A stretch of 64,000 bases of DNA from the NCBI RefSeq assembly GCF_933775445.1, contig NC_065873.1, positions 14,012,001-14,076,000 on the forward strand, in the 5' to 3' direction. The notes below the pieces were generated by a model. The model was not told the origin of the DNA, searched no databases, and was given only the letters and a program-made list of their open reading frames with translations. Origin of the DNA: Argentina anserina. Lineage: Eukaryota > Streptophyta > Magnoliopsida > Rosales > Rosaceae. A program made the position numbers and the translations under genes. Below, one piece after another: positions 37,687-50,162 of this stretch; within the stretch, counting starts at the first letter, position 1; each line of letters opens with the position of its first letter.

Positions 37687-38426
37687 TTATCTCACAATCT
37701 CAGCCTTCATCAACTTACAGCTGAGACCATCCTTTTTTGTTATAACTAAAAAAATTGATGCAACATCTTATGAAGTTGCCCGTAATCACATGGAAGCAAC
37801 AAACCGATTCTATATCCATGGGTTTGCTAGTTGGATGGCTGTAATTCTATGTGAAGGAATCAGCTACATAGCGAGTATCAACTAGTAGAATTGCTACATA
37901 ATCATTTATGTGCCGGATTGCTCTACCTAATCTAGACAAGAAAATCCCACTTCAATATTTGAAAATCTATATCAAAAATTAGGATCATAATTTAATTATA
38001 ACTTTATAACTGTGGCTACATAAAATAAAAAGTGGCAAGCTAGCTCTAAAAAAACTGAAGTTGAACAAAATTATGGATGTCAGAAAAACATACCAATGGA
38101 CTGATTTACAGCTTTCATGCAAAAATTCTTGTAATATTCTTTTCTCTGTGTCTGCAACTTCGGAGGATATTAAATCCTTCATATGCTTCACCACGTGAGT
38201 TGGTCATCTTAATTGAATTTGAATTTCTCAATCCTTCAATGTCCTTTACCCTCTCCATTAGCTCAATATCAGAAAGGCTCGCGTAGGGCAGTCCAACTAT
38301 GACTACACACCACCCCATCCCATCGTTTAAGTGGATGCCCTCCTATATCTTACCACCAACGACAGCAAGAAGTATGGCCCCATCCCATCGCTTGAACCAA
38401 ACCAAGCCATTAGCAGCTGCAACCCT
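37687..38426 (-). pseudogene. DDX11/CHL1 DNA helicase, 3'-terminal exons, broken
   Basis: DDX11/CHL1 is an XPD-like iron-sulfur DNA helicase needed for chromatid cohesion and repair. Minus-strand exon 38426-38094 encodes GAILLAVVGGKI, stop, EGIHLNDGMGWCVVIVGLPY, LSDIELMERVKDIEGL, GFNILRSC. After a one-base loss it gives KEYYKNFCMKAVNQSI up to a GTATGT donor. The second exon (37926-37687) starts GRAIRHINDYVAILLVDTRY, meets a TAG, continues NYSHPTSKP, and after another shift gives DYGQLHKMLHQFF. These pieces follow the order and splice structure of the family's helicase C-terminal domain, so this is a genomic (unprocessed) fragment. Earlier exons are not present upstream, where the PPR gene begins its 3' end. 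Confidence 0.85.
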
Positions 38427-38429
38427 GCA

Positions 38430-38821
38430 AATCCCGAATAGCCAATAAATCTGAGCAAGGGAGTGACAGAAGTTCATTCATAATTTTGTTGTTATTCTTA
38501 GTACACATATCCCTGTATGCCACCAAAGTTTGTTCAACATAGAAGCTAAGCTACCAGACATCATTGAGTTTCCTTCACCAATTCTAAAACCAGCCCATTA
38601 TTTAATATCACAGATAAGAAAATTAAACTGTCACGACTTGTGCTTTCAAAAGCTTGAAAACTTTGCTGGCAGTATTTAAGAGGACTGTCGGGCGTGACCT
38701 TGTATCTGGTCTCTGTTTCAAGACCAGTTCGCACAGTCATTGCGATATGGTCAGGTTCAGATAAGATATTTAAGAGCAAATAACCATTGATCTATGTATG
38801 TTGATGAATACTTTACTGATC
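38430..38821. other. Spacer between helicase fragment and PPR gene
   Basis: Probably the PPR 3' UTR. A 72-codon minus-strand open frame (38561-38779) has no recognisable similarity and is not called. Confidence 0.35.
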
Positions 38822-40567
38822 CTATGATGTATTAGATAAGTTATTTGATAATGCACCATTAATTTCAATGGAGCTACTACCAAATGGCTTCTGCACATTG
38901 CTCTCATCCATCAATCCTCTCATTTTTGCAACACAATCCCATCTATGTGAACTTGCATAATTATTTGATGAGAGAATATAGTTCCCACTGTTAGAAGGGT
39001 CCAATTCGATAAGCTTGTGTGACACAATCTCACCCAAGGCCAGATTTCCATGAACTTGACAAGCACCCAGCAAAATTCTCCATACAACAACATCAGGAAC
39101 CACAGGCATATTCTGCATGAACTCATACGCCTCCTGCAGTTTACCAGCACGACTCAAAAGATCCACAACACACCCGTAATGTTTCATCTCTGGCATTAGT
39201 CCATGAATCTTTCCCATGCTTTCGAAGTATTCCAATCCCTTATCCACTAATCCAGCATGAGCGCAAGCTAAAAGAATCCCAACAAATGTTCCATGAGTTG
39301 GTCGGATACCTTCTGTTAACATCTCTGAGAAGAACTCATGTGCAGAATCTGCAAAACCATTTACTGCTAGGCCTGAAATTACTGAAGTCCATGACACAGA
39401 ATCTTTCTTATCCATCCCTTGAAACACAGCCAATGCTTTCTCAGCCACCCCACATTTGCAATACATATCTATCAAAGCGTTCCCTACGTAAACATCTGTT
39501 TTCACTCCATGCTTCCTTATGTACTTATGCAGAGCTTCTCCCACATCCAAGGAACCCACATGAGCACAAGCAGATAGCACACTAGCCACTGTCACCTTGT
39601 CTGGCCTGACATTAGCTGCCATCATTTCACGAAAAAGACTCACTGCCTCAGCATGTTGGTTAGCTTGAGAATAACCAGTGATCATGGAAGTCCAAGAAAT
39701 CACATCCTTATTCGTCATCCTATCAAAAAACTTCCTTGCATCAACCAACCTTCCAACCTTCGCGTATCCATTGATCATGGCATTCCATGATACAACATTC
39801 CTTTCACGCATCCGATCAAACACTTCCTGAGCCAAAAGCGGCGAACAACGGCGTCCATACATATCTATCAGAGTATTCCCCAAGTAAACATCCACACCAA
39901 CGCCAGTTTCATCCACATACTTCACCATACGATCTGCAATTTCCCATTCACCCAAGTGAATACATGCCAAAACAACTTTCACCATCGTCACCGCATCTGC
40001 CCTCACATTCTGTGTCACTCTCATTGCCTCAAATATAGCCAAAACCTCATTATATCTGTTACACTGACTATACCCACATATCAAAGAGTTCCAAGACACC
40101 ACATCCCTCACAAGCATTTCGTCAAACACCTTCCTGGCACAACCCAAATCACCACAACTCGAATACATATGAATCAAAGCATTGGAAACATACAGATACG
40201 ATTCGAACCCAAGTTTCAAAGCACAAGCTTGAGCCTTTTGGCCACATACAATATCCGAAACTCGAGCACAGGCCTTGAAAATGAATATGAAGGTCAAATT
40301 GTTCCCAACTAATCCTTCTTGGCTCATTCGGCTATACATTTGAATTGCTTCACTGGGCTTTTCACTCTGTGACAGTCCTCGGATCATGAGGTTCCAAATC
40401 ATCAATGTGGGTCGCTTGATATGATTGAAGACGAAACATGCTTTGTTTAAGTGTGGTGGAGATAGTGCATAGAATCTGAGAACGTCAGAGATTGAAGATG
40501 GGTCTTTGTGTAGGTAGGTTCTGACGAGGTGGGCATGAAGCTCTTTGGTTGAGGCCAAGGTGGCCAT
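38822..40567 (-). CDS. PLS-class pentatricopeptide repeat protein, E-type
   Basis: PPR proteins bind organellar RNA in a sequence-specific way; PLS-class members act mainly in C-to-U editing or RNA processing in mitochondria or plastids. The single exon gives 581 residues from the ATG at 40567 (MATLASTKELHAHLVRTYLH). More than ten P, L and S motifs are visible, such as YVSNALIHMYSSCGDLGCARKVFDEM, VVSWNAMINGYAKVGRLVDARKFFDRM, VYVGNALIDMYCKCG and SWTSVISGLAVNG. The C terminus has E-type sequence (VVPDVVVWRILLGACQVHGN, HKLIELDPSNSGNYILSSNNYA) and stops soon after, with no DYW deaminase domain, so it would need a partner for editing. The frame continues upstream to a 3' splice site (AG at 40617-40618), implying an intron in the 5' UTR. 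Confidence 0.93.
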   Translation of the reverse strand: MATLASTKELHAHLVRTYLHKDPSSISDVLRFYALSPPHLNKACFVFNHIKRPTLMIWNLMIRGLSQSEKPSEAIQMYSRMSQEGLVGNNLTFIFIFKACARVSDIVCGQKAQACALKLGFESYLYVSNALIHMYSSCGDLGCARKVFDEMLVRDVVSWNSLICGYSQCNRYNEVLAIFEAMRVTQNVRADAVTMVKVVLACIHLGEWEIADRMVKYVDETGVGVDVYLGNTLIDMYGRRCSPLLAQEVFDRMRERNVVSWNAMINGYAKVGRLVDARKFFDRMTNKDVISWTSMITGYSQANQHAEAVSLFREMMAANVRPDKVTVASVLSACAHVGSLDVGEALHKYIRKHGVKTDVYVGNALIDMYCKCGVAEKALAVFQGMDKKDSVSWTSVISGLAVNGFADSAHEFFSEMLTEGIRPTHGTFVGILLACAHAGLVDKGLEYFESMGKIHGLMPEMKHYGCVVDLLSRAGKLQEAYEFMQNMPVVPDVVVWRILLGACQVHGNLALGEIVSHKLIELDPSNSGNYILSSNNYASSHRWDCVAKMRGLMDESNVQKPFGSSSIEINGALSNNLSNTS

Positions 40568-42700
40568 CGGTGGTTTTGGTGGCGCTGTGGTGGTGCTCAG
40601 GTGGCGTGTGTCTAGCCTGTAAAACAATTAATCAGCAACCTATTGGAAGTAAAAGTAAAGATATGGAACAGTAAAGTACAATCAACTAAAACTCAGAGAG
40701 TTCTGTCAAGGCTAAAATCAATGGAATTGTAAGTGCTTACATCAAACCTGGAAGGGGCAACCTTCTGGGGATCACAAAAGTCTTCTGGATCATGATGAAT
40801 GGGGAAAACATCCTTGATTCCTTGTTAACAGACCAAACTTTCTCTACATTGCAATGGTGGAAACATGTCTCAAAATTACATGGTCAAACTGGTGTTGTAA
40901 ACATTGGCTTCTGTTATCTGGCATGCAAAAAAAAAAACAGGCTGTATAATCAATTTCAAAATTCTGAGCAGCCTTTCTTGAAGACCAAGGTAAAACAATG
41001 GGCGCTTCGAAGAGTTTCACTGACCACCTGAGCTGGATCAATATTGTAAATTAGTGAAGTTGCCAAGATTACAGACCATTAAATACCAAATTCATAATAA
41101 AACTGAGAGTCGAATATAATTTGCATGATGGCAAGTATGATGTCCCAAGGCCTAACCCCTATTGAGTCTAAAAAGCTGTTGAACGTAAACAATAAGGACC
41201 AAAATGCAGACAAAACCATCACAAAATGCATAATAAGGACCAAAATGCACAGCTAACAATCATTAGTGTAAGAACCCGACCAAAAATCTTTAAACAATCA
41301 TTTAGACCGGCAGATTTTGAAAATACTATTACGAATGCCACTGCAAACCTGTTAAATAAATCTTAATGTGCATATTAGCCAGTACCACTCTCTTACAGGC
41401 TAGAGAATTCGAATTTTAAATATATTTTAGTGCTCCCACCGCACAAATCAGGAATCTAAAAGTATATAGTTAACTAATATCATATGAGAATGCCATTGCA
41501 GACCCGTTAACTAAATAATTAGGAATGCCTTTGCAAACCAGTTAGCTCAATCTTATGTGCACATTAGCCGGACCACTCTCTTTCTGGCTAGAGGATTTGA
41601 AATATATATCTATATATATTAGTGCTCCTACCACACAAATCTGAAACTCAAGCATAGACATTATTACTATACACCACAAGCACATTGACATCAAATCATG
41701 AATGAAAATCTATAGGTTCAAAAGCATAAGGAACAGAGTTCTAGTGTAAAAAGATTTCACCAATGAAGAATCTCGGTCATAGAGACTGAAATCATAAAAT
41801 AGGCCTAGGCCTAGCCTAATAACACTGAAACGCCCATACAACAACTATCATAGGCAACCTAATAACAAGACTAAAGATGAACCAAATGACGACAAACAGG
41901 TAGTAAAAGCAAGTCTTACAAGATGTAAACAATAACAAGTGAAAAAACAAACTTTAGCAAAACAGTATCCGACAAATTTCTTCACCTAATCTAAATCCCA
42001 GACCAAACATCCTTAATCACTGTAAGATGTTCTGTTCCACTGCTAATTAAAACACAGTAAAGAAGTCATCAAACAATTTACAGGCATACTGAAACCCCTA
42101 TCATCATCAATAAACAATTTACAGTAAAGAAGTCATCAAAAGCTGCCCAACTAATTGCAGGGTATCAATGCAGTTGGAGTAACTACCATTGATCAATAAT
42201 AAACACGAACATATATAACAAGAACAACAGAATCACCTACAATCAGCTAAAGGTAATAATCGAAACACCCCACAAAATCCACATTTGCAGTCATCCACCC
42301 ACTTTTCAGAGACTGAGATAATCAAGCATAAGGCAAGGGAGTCACTCACATAAGCAAACCAAAACCAAGACCAAGTTCCTGCTTTCAACTTCCAGACAAC
42401 CTCTTCCTCTTTTCCTCTCTTGTTTCTGATCTTGTTTTCTTCAAAACAACTTATACGGCTCCTTCTTTCTTTCTATCTCCTCTTCTCTCTGTCATCTATC
42501 TTTCCCGTCTCTTCCTCTCTTTCTTTCTACCTCTTCTTCCTTTCTCTTCCCTCTCCCTCTTTCTCCTTCGTTCTCTTCTCTTCTACTTTTCTCCTCTATT
42601 TTTTTCTCCCTCTCTTTCTACCCCCTTGTGTTTCTATCCCCCTCTCCCATTCTCTTTCTCCACCATTAAAAAGTAGTTAACCATTCGTATCTCTTAACAC
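40568..42700 (-). other. PPR 5' UTR region with intron; CT-rich leader
   Basis: A TTGTTTTACAG acceptor ends at 40617 on the minus strand, so at least one non-coding exon lies upstream. A strongly purine-rich minus-strand block (CT-rich on plus, 42400-42665) looks like a plant 5' leader and is the best candidate for the first exon. Within the interval, 41330-41455 and 41513-41640 form a diverged direct duplication. No other gene is seen. Confidence 0.4.
41330..41640. repeat. Diverged tandem duplication, ~180-bp period
   Basis: Both copies carry GAATGCC.TTGCAAACC, TTAGCC.G.ACCACTCTCTT, GGCTAGAG and TTAGTGCTCC.ACC.CACAAATC in the same order. Confidence 0.65.
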
Positions 42701-44989
42701 TCAATTGAACAAAACCGAAGGTAAACCAGATGGTAAATAAATTTATACCGAGTGTTACATTAATGTATAAGGCCGTTCACTTTAAAAAAAAAAGGAAAAT
42801 GTAATAAAAAAATATAGGTGTTTCAGGATGAAATAATTGTGTATTATTTAATGATATAGGGGCCTATATATAGGCATTACAAAACTACAATCTCGTAGGA
42901 TTCGGAATCCTAATCTATTACAAAGCTTGATCAAAGGGAAAAAGAGCACAACACACCGTCTACATTTGATAGCATCATGTGAGCTAGACTCCTCCTGAAG
43001 TCTACGAAACAACTCCCCCTGATTAGTGCCATAATCATGGAGTACAAAGAACAACGTATACAACGTTCATTACATGCTTCTCAAACGTAGTTTTGGGTTA
43101 ATGATTAATCATTAATCTAGCCACACATCCTTAGATCATACATGATATACTTAGCGAAACTTAGATCTTAGGAAACAAGATTGCATAACAACTCAAAACA
43201 AGAGTTTGCAATGAAAATCAGATTCTCGGATAGAATGACCTTCACTCACTTAAATGGTCATAACTTCTTCGTCAAAATAAGTATCAGCGAACCGTAAAAT
43301 GTTCTGAAAAGTAGACACCCGTGGCTTTCCAATGACATAAGGTTCACAACCTCATCCGATCGGAGAAGTTCACAATGCTCTGTCGAAGTTGACTGACTTG
43401 CAAATTTCCGGACAGGACTGTCCTACTTTGCTAAAACGGCCATAACTCACTCAATATGATAGCTATGAACAAATGGTTGGTGTCCCTGGAAAGTAGACAC
43501 ATAGGTCTTTCCAACGGTACTAATTTCACCATATTTCATCGAGCAAGCTGTCTTGTAGGTCTCATTGAAGTTGACCTATGAAACTGGACAGATTCTGATT
43601 TGTCACATTTAATGTGTCTTTTGCGAAAAGAATGGGGGAATGGACCAATGAAAGACTGATTTTGGTCCAAGACGGAACCGTCGCATCCTCTACGCTACCA
43701 GTGTCGACTGCTACACCAAGGCGTACGTTGATGTTACTGGAGCTGCTGGCGGCGTTGGTGTGGATAGGATTTGTGTTGGTTCACTAAGTGTAGAACTAAA
43801 CCCATGTCAAAGAAGCAATGCAAGTCCAATGACAATGCATAGGCGCATAGTTAATCACGTCATAATGAAAGCAATAGTGTCCCAACAACACTAACATGTA
43901 TGAATGTATAGCTCATTGAATCTCTTCATCATCTATACTTAGACGGAATAGAGAATTAAGAATTAGCTTCATATGAACACATATGGGTATGAGTTCTTGC
44001 AACCGATTGTACTACGTTCTCTCGAACGTCGCAATCTGATTACATAAGTTCTCCGTGGTTTAGAGGCATTTAAAGTCCCTCTGGCACTCTCATATCTGCG
44101 TCAAGATCCCTTTACAAATATTATATGACCACTATCATATACTGCAAATTAGTTTTCATGGACACTACTACTGATCAAGTAGCGGAACGCAATTATGTCC
44201 ATAACGAGAGAATATAACTCATCGTAGTCAATACTAGGATAATGAGACAATCTTTGCACCATAAGTGTTGCATATATCGCATGACTTCATCTTTCTCATT
44301 ACACTTACGAACAACGACCAACATAACAAGTCTAGTTCAGCCTGTATTGATTCTTTTCACTTCGGTCAAGTTGCTCATCGTTGATGCTTTACAACGAAAT
44401 AAGAGCATAAGCGAATACATCATCAATCATGGGAGATCAATCCATTAAACACATGCGCGCGATGTATACGATCAATTTGTGAGAATTCTATTCTTCTCTA
44501 ACATCAACAAAAGGAGTCTGTAGCGTCCCACAGAAACTTAGTTGATACACATGTTTAGAGAATATCTCTTGATGATGGGCGAAATACTTATGCCTACGCA
44601 CTTCGCTTCTTTCTGGTTTTGATTCCAGAGAATAATGGTCTCCCCCTCATCTAGGCAGGAGCCAAGACCAAAGCTATGACCCTTACTAGTCCATCTTTGC
44701 GTTTGCCGCCCTTGTTTTGTGGTGCAATACCACGGGCGCCGACAACACCACAGCGTACGATGGTGCCATCGCTGGCTTCCTTCCCACTGTCAGGGATGGT
44801 GCCAACGGTGCTAGGACCAGGTCATATGAAATTCTCTCATATTCTGAGAGTTCCAACCTTACCAGCACATCACAACATTTATGTGCGATCTCGTCACTTT
44901 CGCAATATCAGTAAAGTCATTGAGCATCGAATCTTTGACATTTTGGAGGTAGATAATGCGTTGCACATTTGCTCACTTTGAGTAGTGCG

Positions 44990-45890
44990 GGATCTTAATG
45001 AGACATAATGTCACACCACGTCAATTTCCTGGCGTTAAAACCGGAATGAGAGCATTCCATATCTCCCCCTAACGACGGGAAGTATGTCTCATCAAAGTGA
45101 CCGTCTGCTAATATCGCAGGATAGAGATTAACGGTTGTAGATTGAAAATAGCGGACAAGTGTTGGTGATTCATAAATCATAACTAACCAGAATACTTAAT
45201 CGTTTCAAGTAGACCCATTGAGATAATAAATTGAGGCACATAAACAACTTTAACCAAATAGGCGTTAGTGAAAAGAACGTTGGGACCGTATCCAGTGACC
45301 ATCTGGTACGCACTAAACTCTTGGCAAGTTGTGGGTCTGAAACGAATAAGTGTCGCTGCATGCAACATCATTACATATCCCCTTGCAAAAATCGGCATGT
45401 TAGTACCCATAACCAAGTCCGAGCTCTGCGAGATCGTGCAGTGAATGAACATGAGGAATAATATGTTCAACGACGATCCCAGTAGACATGCAAAACGAAA
45501 TCATCAAAGTCGTGGGGGTGAACTCTCAAACGGTATCCATTCAAATAGATTTGAGAGGATAGGAAGGGTGGTGAGCCCTTAGGATGATGATCATAGCTAA
45601 AAACTTTAGCAAAGGCAGCGTTTCTTGTGGAAAGCAAAGCTACGTGTGACCAAGGTATCGATGCTCTTAACCTATACCATAAAAATACCAAAAAAATGTT
45701 CGCATTCGGTTGGATAGGGTCCACTAATGTCACCTTAAATACTTCGTAAGAATGGAATGTTCTCGGTTGGAGCCTTATCAAATAAGGACTTCCTTGAAAT
45801 CTTGCAAAAGGACAAGCTTTGCAAAATGAGCGATGGGCATCAGAGATTACCATAGAGGCATTAGAAAACACGGGAGGCATCACAAGCTCC
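44990..45890 (-). pseudogene. Copia integrase remnant, left arm
   Basis: Minus-strand pieces are SFCKACPFARFQGSPY, HPHDFDDFVLHVYWD, HAATLIRFRPTTCQEFSAYQMVTGY and FDETYFPSLGGDME. They follow the order of a Copia integrase core and its C-terminal region. Several stops and shifts are present. Confidence 0.75.
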
Positions 45891-46359
45891 TACGAAGGAG
45901 GGGATGCCGCCACCGACGGCCTTAATGCCATGGAGCCGCTAAATAGGCAGGCTCGGCCTCACCGTGTGGAGCATGGGTGAGGTGGTCCTCCAATCGCTTC
46001 GTGAACATGAAAAATAGATGATAATGTAAATTTCAAAGAACTCGAATCATCATATCTTGCTCAAAATGACCAAAAAACGATCATGTCAAAACGAGAAGAC
46101 AGTAAAACCGAACCCATGATTCAAAGAATCTTGAGTTACATAAAGCTACTGCTGCAGGCAAGCAAAACTATGTCGGCAGGCTAACAAAGCTACTGTCAAA
46201 GCTTGAAAAAGATACTGTCAATGAAATCTGACAGATTTATTCCTCTCCATTCTTAACACAAATATCAAGATGAAAATCCATCATTGGCATGTATGGCCTT
46301 TAAAACTTAGCAAGACACGAAGATATAGAACACAATCTCCGCACGAGATCCGTAAAACA

Positions 46360-46640
46360 ACTACCTGCGCCGTAGGACAGTGTGGGTGGTTACGCAATTA
46401 GCAAGACACTCGATTTCACGACCGGACATTCTCAAAAGTAAGATTAAGAGAGTCAACGACGCGGTGAACTTCTCTACACAATACGCCGTAGGATATTGTA
46501 AGAGGGGGGATTGAAACAAATGTGCAATCCCATCGAGTGTATCACATGGAAATAGAACTACATTCTTCAATTTAAGAGTTGGAAAAACATGGTATTGGAG
46601 CAGTTCAATACCAAACAATTTGGGTGGTAAAGACCATCCA
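46360..46640 (-). other. RNase H-like or unknown coding remnant at palindrome core
   Basis: Both arms (here, and 47040-47320 on plus) carry a frame ending REIECLANCVTTHTVLRRR or HEIECLANCVTTHTVLRRR. The phrase resembles the C-terminal helix of LINE RNase H domains (VRREAN..AH), but the match is short, so identity is tentative. Confidence 0.3.
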
Positions 46641-46801
46641 ATTGGTGCGGGTGGTCACCAATAATAATAAAATCGTTTGAACTACGAAACGACTTGGAGA
46701 AAACCGGAAAAGTAACCCGAAAACCATGTCAAAATAACTCAAAACCGGGTGAAATTTGGACTAGGAAAACGTGGCAGCAAGGACTGCTGAAATATGCCGG
46801 A

Positions 46802-46879
46802 CGGATTTCCGGCAATCGGTGCCGCCGGCTTCCGACGAGTTTTTCAGACGTTTTTTTTTTCGTCGTTTCTCGTCATTTT
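46802..46879. other. Palindrome centre, 78 bp
   Basis: This is the only part of the palindrome without a mirror copy. It is rich in CCGG/CCGAC motifs and contains a T-run at 46850-46860. The flanking arm ends are ATATGCCGGA and TCCGACATAT. Confidence 0.8.
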
Positions 46880-47849
46880 TCCGACATATCTCAGTAGTTC
46901 TTGCTGCCATGTTTTCCTAGTCCAAAATTCATCCGGTTTTGAGTTAATTTGACATGGTTTTCCGGTTAATTTTCCGGTTTTCTACAAGTCGTTTCATAGC
47001 TCAAATGATTTTATTTTTATTGGTGACCACTCGCACCAATTGGATGGTTTTTACCACCCAAATTGTTTGGTATTCAACTGCTCCAATACCATGTTTTCCA
47101 ACTCTTGAGTTGAAGAATGTAGTTCTATTGCCATGTGATACATTCGATGGGATTGCCATTTGTTTCAATCCCCTCTCTTACAATATCCTACGGCGTATTG
47201 TGTAGAGAAGTTCACCGCGTCGTTGACTCTCTTAATCTTCATTTTAAGAATGTCCGCCATGAAATCGAGTGTCTTGCCAATTGCGTAACCACCCACACTG
47301 TCCTACGGCGCAGGTAGTTGTTTTACGGATCTCGTGCGGAGATTGTGTTCTATATCTTCGTGCCTTGCTAAGTTTTAAAGGCCATTCATGCCAATGATGG
47401 ATTTTCATCTTGATATTTGTGTTAAGAATGGAGAGGAATAAATCTGTCAGATTTCATTGACAGTATCTTTTTCAAGCTTTGACAGTAGCTTTGTTAGCCT
47501 GCAGACATCGTTTTGCTTGCCTGCAGCAGTAGCTTTATGTAACTCAAGATTCTTTGAATCATGGGTTCGGTTTTACTGTCTTCTCGGTTTTGACATGATC
47601 CTTTTTGGTCATTTTGAACAAGATATGATGATTCCAGTTCTTTGAAATTCACATTATCATCTATTTTTCATGTTCACGAAGCGATTGGAGGACCACCTCA
47701 CCCATGCTCCACACGGTGAGGCCGAGCCTATCCGTGCCATGCACGGTGAGGCCGAGCCTGCCTATTTCGGCGGCTCCATGTCATTAAGGCCGTCGGTGGC
47801 GGCATCCCCTCCTTCGCAGGAGCTTGTGATGCCTCCCGTGTCTTCTACT

Positions 47850-48720
47850 GCCTCCATGACAATCTCTAATGCCAATCGCTCATTTTGCAAAGCTTGTTCT
47901 TTTGCTAGATATCAAGGAAGTCCTTATTTGCTAAGGCTCCAACCAAGAACATTCCATTCTTACAAAGTATTTAAGGTGACATTAGTGGACCCTATCCAAC
48001 CGAATACGGACATTTTTCGGTATTTTTATGGTATAGGTTAAGAGCATCGACGCGTTGGTCACACGTCGCTTTGCTTTCCACAAGAAACGCTGCATTCGCT
48101 AAAGTTTTTAGCTATGATCCTCATCCTAAGGGCTCACCACCCTTCCTATCCTCTCAAATCTATTTGAATGGATACCGTTGGAAAGTTCACCCCCACGACT
48201 TTGATGATTTCGTTTTGCATGTCTACTGGGATCGTCGTTGAACATATTATTCCTCATGTTCATTCACTGCACGATCTCGCAGAGCTCGGATTTGGTTATG
48301 GGTACTAACCTGCCGATTTTTGCATGGGGATATGTAATGATGTTGCATGCTGCGACACTTATTCGTTTCAGACTCATAACTTGCCAAGAGTTTAGTGCGT
48401 ACCAGATGGTCACTGGATACGGTCCCAACGTTCTTTTCACTAACGCCTATTTGGTTAAAGTTGTTTATGGTGCCTCTATTGTAGTCATCTCAATCGGTCT
48501 ACTTGAAACGATTAAGTATTCTGGTTGGTTATGATTTATGAATCACCACCACTTGTCCGCTATTTTCCAATCTACAACCGTTGATCTCTATCCTGCGATA
48601 TTAGCAGACGGTCACTTTGATGAGACATACTTCCCGTCGTTAGGGGGAGATATGGAATGCTCCCATTCTGGTTTTAACGCCAGGAATTGACGTGGTGTGG
48701 CACTATGTCTCATTAAGATC
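47850..48720 (+). pseudogene. Copia integrase remnant, right arm
   Basis: In shifting plus-strand frames the segment gives NRSFCKACSFARYQGSPY, ISFCMSTGIVVEHIIPHVHSLHDLAE, TNLPIFAWGYVMMLHAATLI, FSAYQMVTGYGPNV and HFDETYFPSLGGDME. This is the canonical Copia integrase order (H..G.EVEHPVPHVHTQNGLAE, then HAILHAA, then FDETVFPSLGGD). It is inactive. Confidence 0.8.
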
Positions 48721-49369
48721 CCGCACTACTCAAAGTGAGTAAATATGCAACGCATTATCGACCTCCAGAAAGTCAAAAATTCGATGCTCAATGACTTTAC
48801 CGATATTGCGAAAGTGACGAGATCGCACATAAATGCTGTGATGTGCCGGTAAGGTTGGGACTCTCAGAATATGGGAGAATTTCATATGACCTGGTCCTAG
48901 CACCGTTGGCACCATCCCTGACAGTGGGAAGGAAGCCGGCGATGGCACCATCGTACGCTGTGGTGTTGTCGGCGCCCGAGGTATTGTACCACAAAACAAG
49001 GGCGGCAAACGCAAAGATGGACTAGTAAGGGTCATAGCTTCGGTCTTGGATCCTGCCTAGATGAGGGGGAGACCGTTATTCTCTGGTATCAAAACTAGAA
49101 AGAAGCGAAGTGCGTAGACACAAGTATTTCGCCCATCATCAAGAGATATTCTCTAAACATGTGTATCAACTAAGTTTCTGTGGGACGCTACAGACTCCTT
49201 TTGTTGATGTTAGAGAAGAATAGAAATCTCACAAATTGATCGTATACAGCGCGCGCGCGTGTTTAATGGATTGATATCCCATGATTGATGATGTATTTGC
49301 TTATGCCCTTATTCCGTTGTAAATCATCAACGATGAGTAACTTGACCGAAGTGGAAAGAATCAATACAG

Positions 49370-49700
49370 GCTGAACTAGACTTGTTATGTTGGTCGTTGT
49401 TCGTAAGTGTAATGAGAAAGATGAAGTCATGCAATATATGCAGGACTTATGGCGCAAAGATTGTCTCATTATCCTAGTATTGAGTATGATGAGTTATATT
49501 CTCTCGTTATGGACATAATTTCTTTCCGCTACTTGATCAGTAGTAGTGTCCATGAAAACTGATTTGCAGCATATGATAGTGGTCATAGAATATCTGTAAA
49601 GGGATCTTGACGCAGATATGAGAGTGCCCAATGGACTTTAAATGCCTCCAGACCACGGAGAGATTATGTAATCAGATTGCGACGTTCGAGAACATTTTAC
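49370..49700 (+). pseudogene. Start of Copia reverse transcriptase, right arm
   Basis: Phrases such as VVVRKCNEKDEVMQYMQDL correspond to the KWVFVRKRNE..EVVRYKARLVAQGF start of Copia RT, and LDADMRVPNGL to LD.DIYMK.PEGL. The domain is cut short by the ~700-bp deletion relative to the left arm. Confidence 0.6.
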
Positions 49701-50162
49701 GGTTCGCTGATACCTATTTTGACGAAGAAGTTATGGCCGTTTAAGTGAGTGAAGGTCATTCTACCCGAGAATCTGTTGCAAACTCTTATTTTGAGTTGTT
49801 ATGCAATCTTGTTTCCTAAGATCTAAGTTTGGCTAAGTATAGCATGTATGATCTAAGGATGTGTGGCTAGATTAATGATTAATCATTGGCCCAAGACTAC
49901 GTTTGAGAAGCATGTAATGAACGTTGTATACGTTGTTCTTTGTACTCCATGATTATGACACTAATCAGGGGGAGTTGTTTCGTAGACTTCAGGGGGAGTC
50001 TACCTCACATGATGCTATCAAATGTAGACGGTGCGTTGTGCTCTTTTTCCCTTCGATCAAGATTTTGTTTTTACCCAAGAGGTTTTTATTTTTCTTGACA
50101 AGGTTTTTACCGAGGCAACGATGTGTGCACCATGCAACCTAGGCATGCGACACAAGGAGGAG

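Larger units (their letters stand above)
42819..46801 (-). repeat. Palindrome left arm (Copia 3' half)
   Basis: This 3,983-bp arm is the reverse complement of 46880-50346, interrupted by indels; compared stretches look about 95 percent identical. It includes the partial LTR (42819-42921), reverse-transcriptase and integrase remnants, and an inner region with VEKFTASLTLL and ECLANCVTTHTVLRRR. It holds about 700 bp (43313-44020) missing from the right arm and lacks about 200 bp at its LTR junction that the right arm keeps. Confidence 0.9.

Noticed and set aside
40568..40627. PPR start upstream of 40567
   Set aside because: The extension has no ATG and runs into a TTGTTTTACAG 3' splice site.
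42420..42680. 86-codon plus-strand frame rich in Leu/Ser/Phe
   Set aside because: Low-complexity CT-rich DNA, better explained as the minus-strand purine-rich leader of the PPR gene.
44676..49035. Matching ~100-codon frames in both palindrome arms (44676-44981 + and 48730-49035 -)
   Set aside because: They are antisense to the Copia pol remnant and are mirrored only because the DNA is mirrored.
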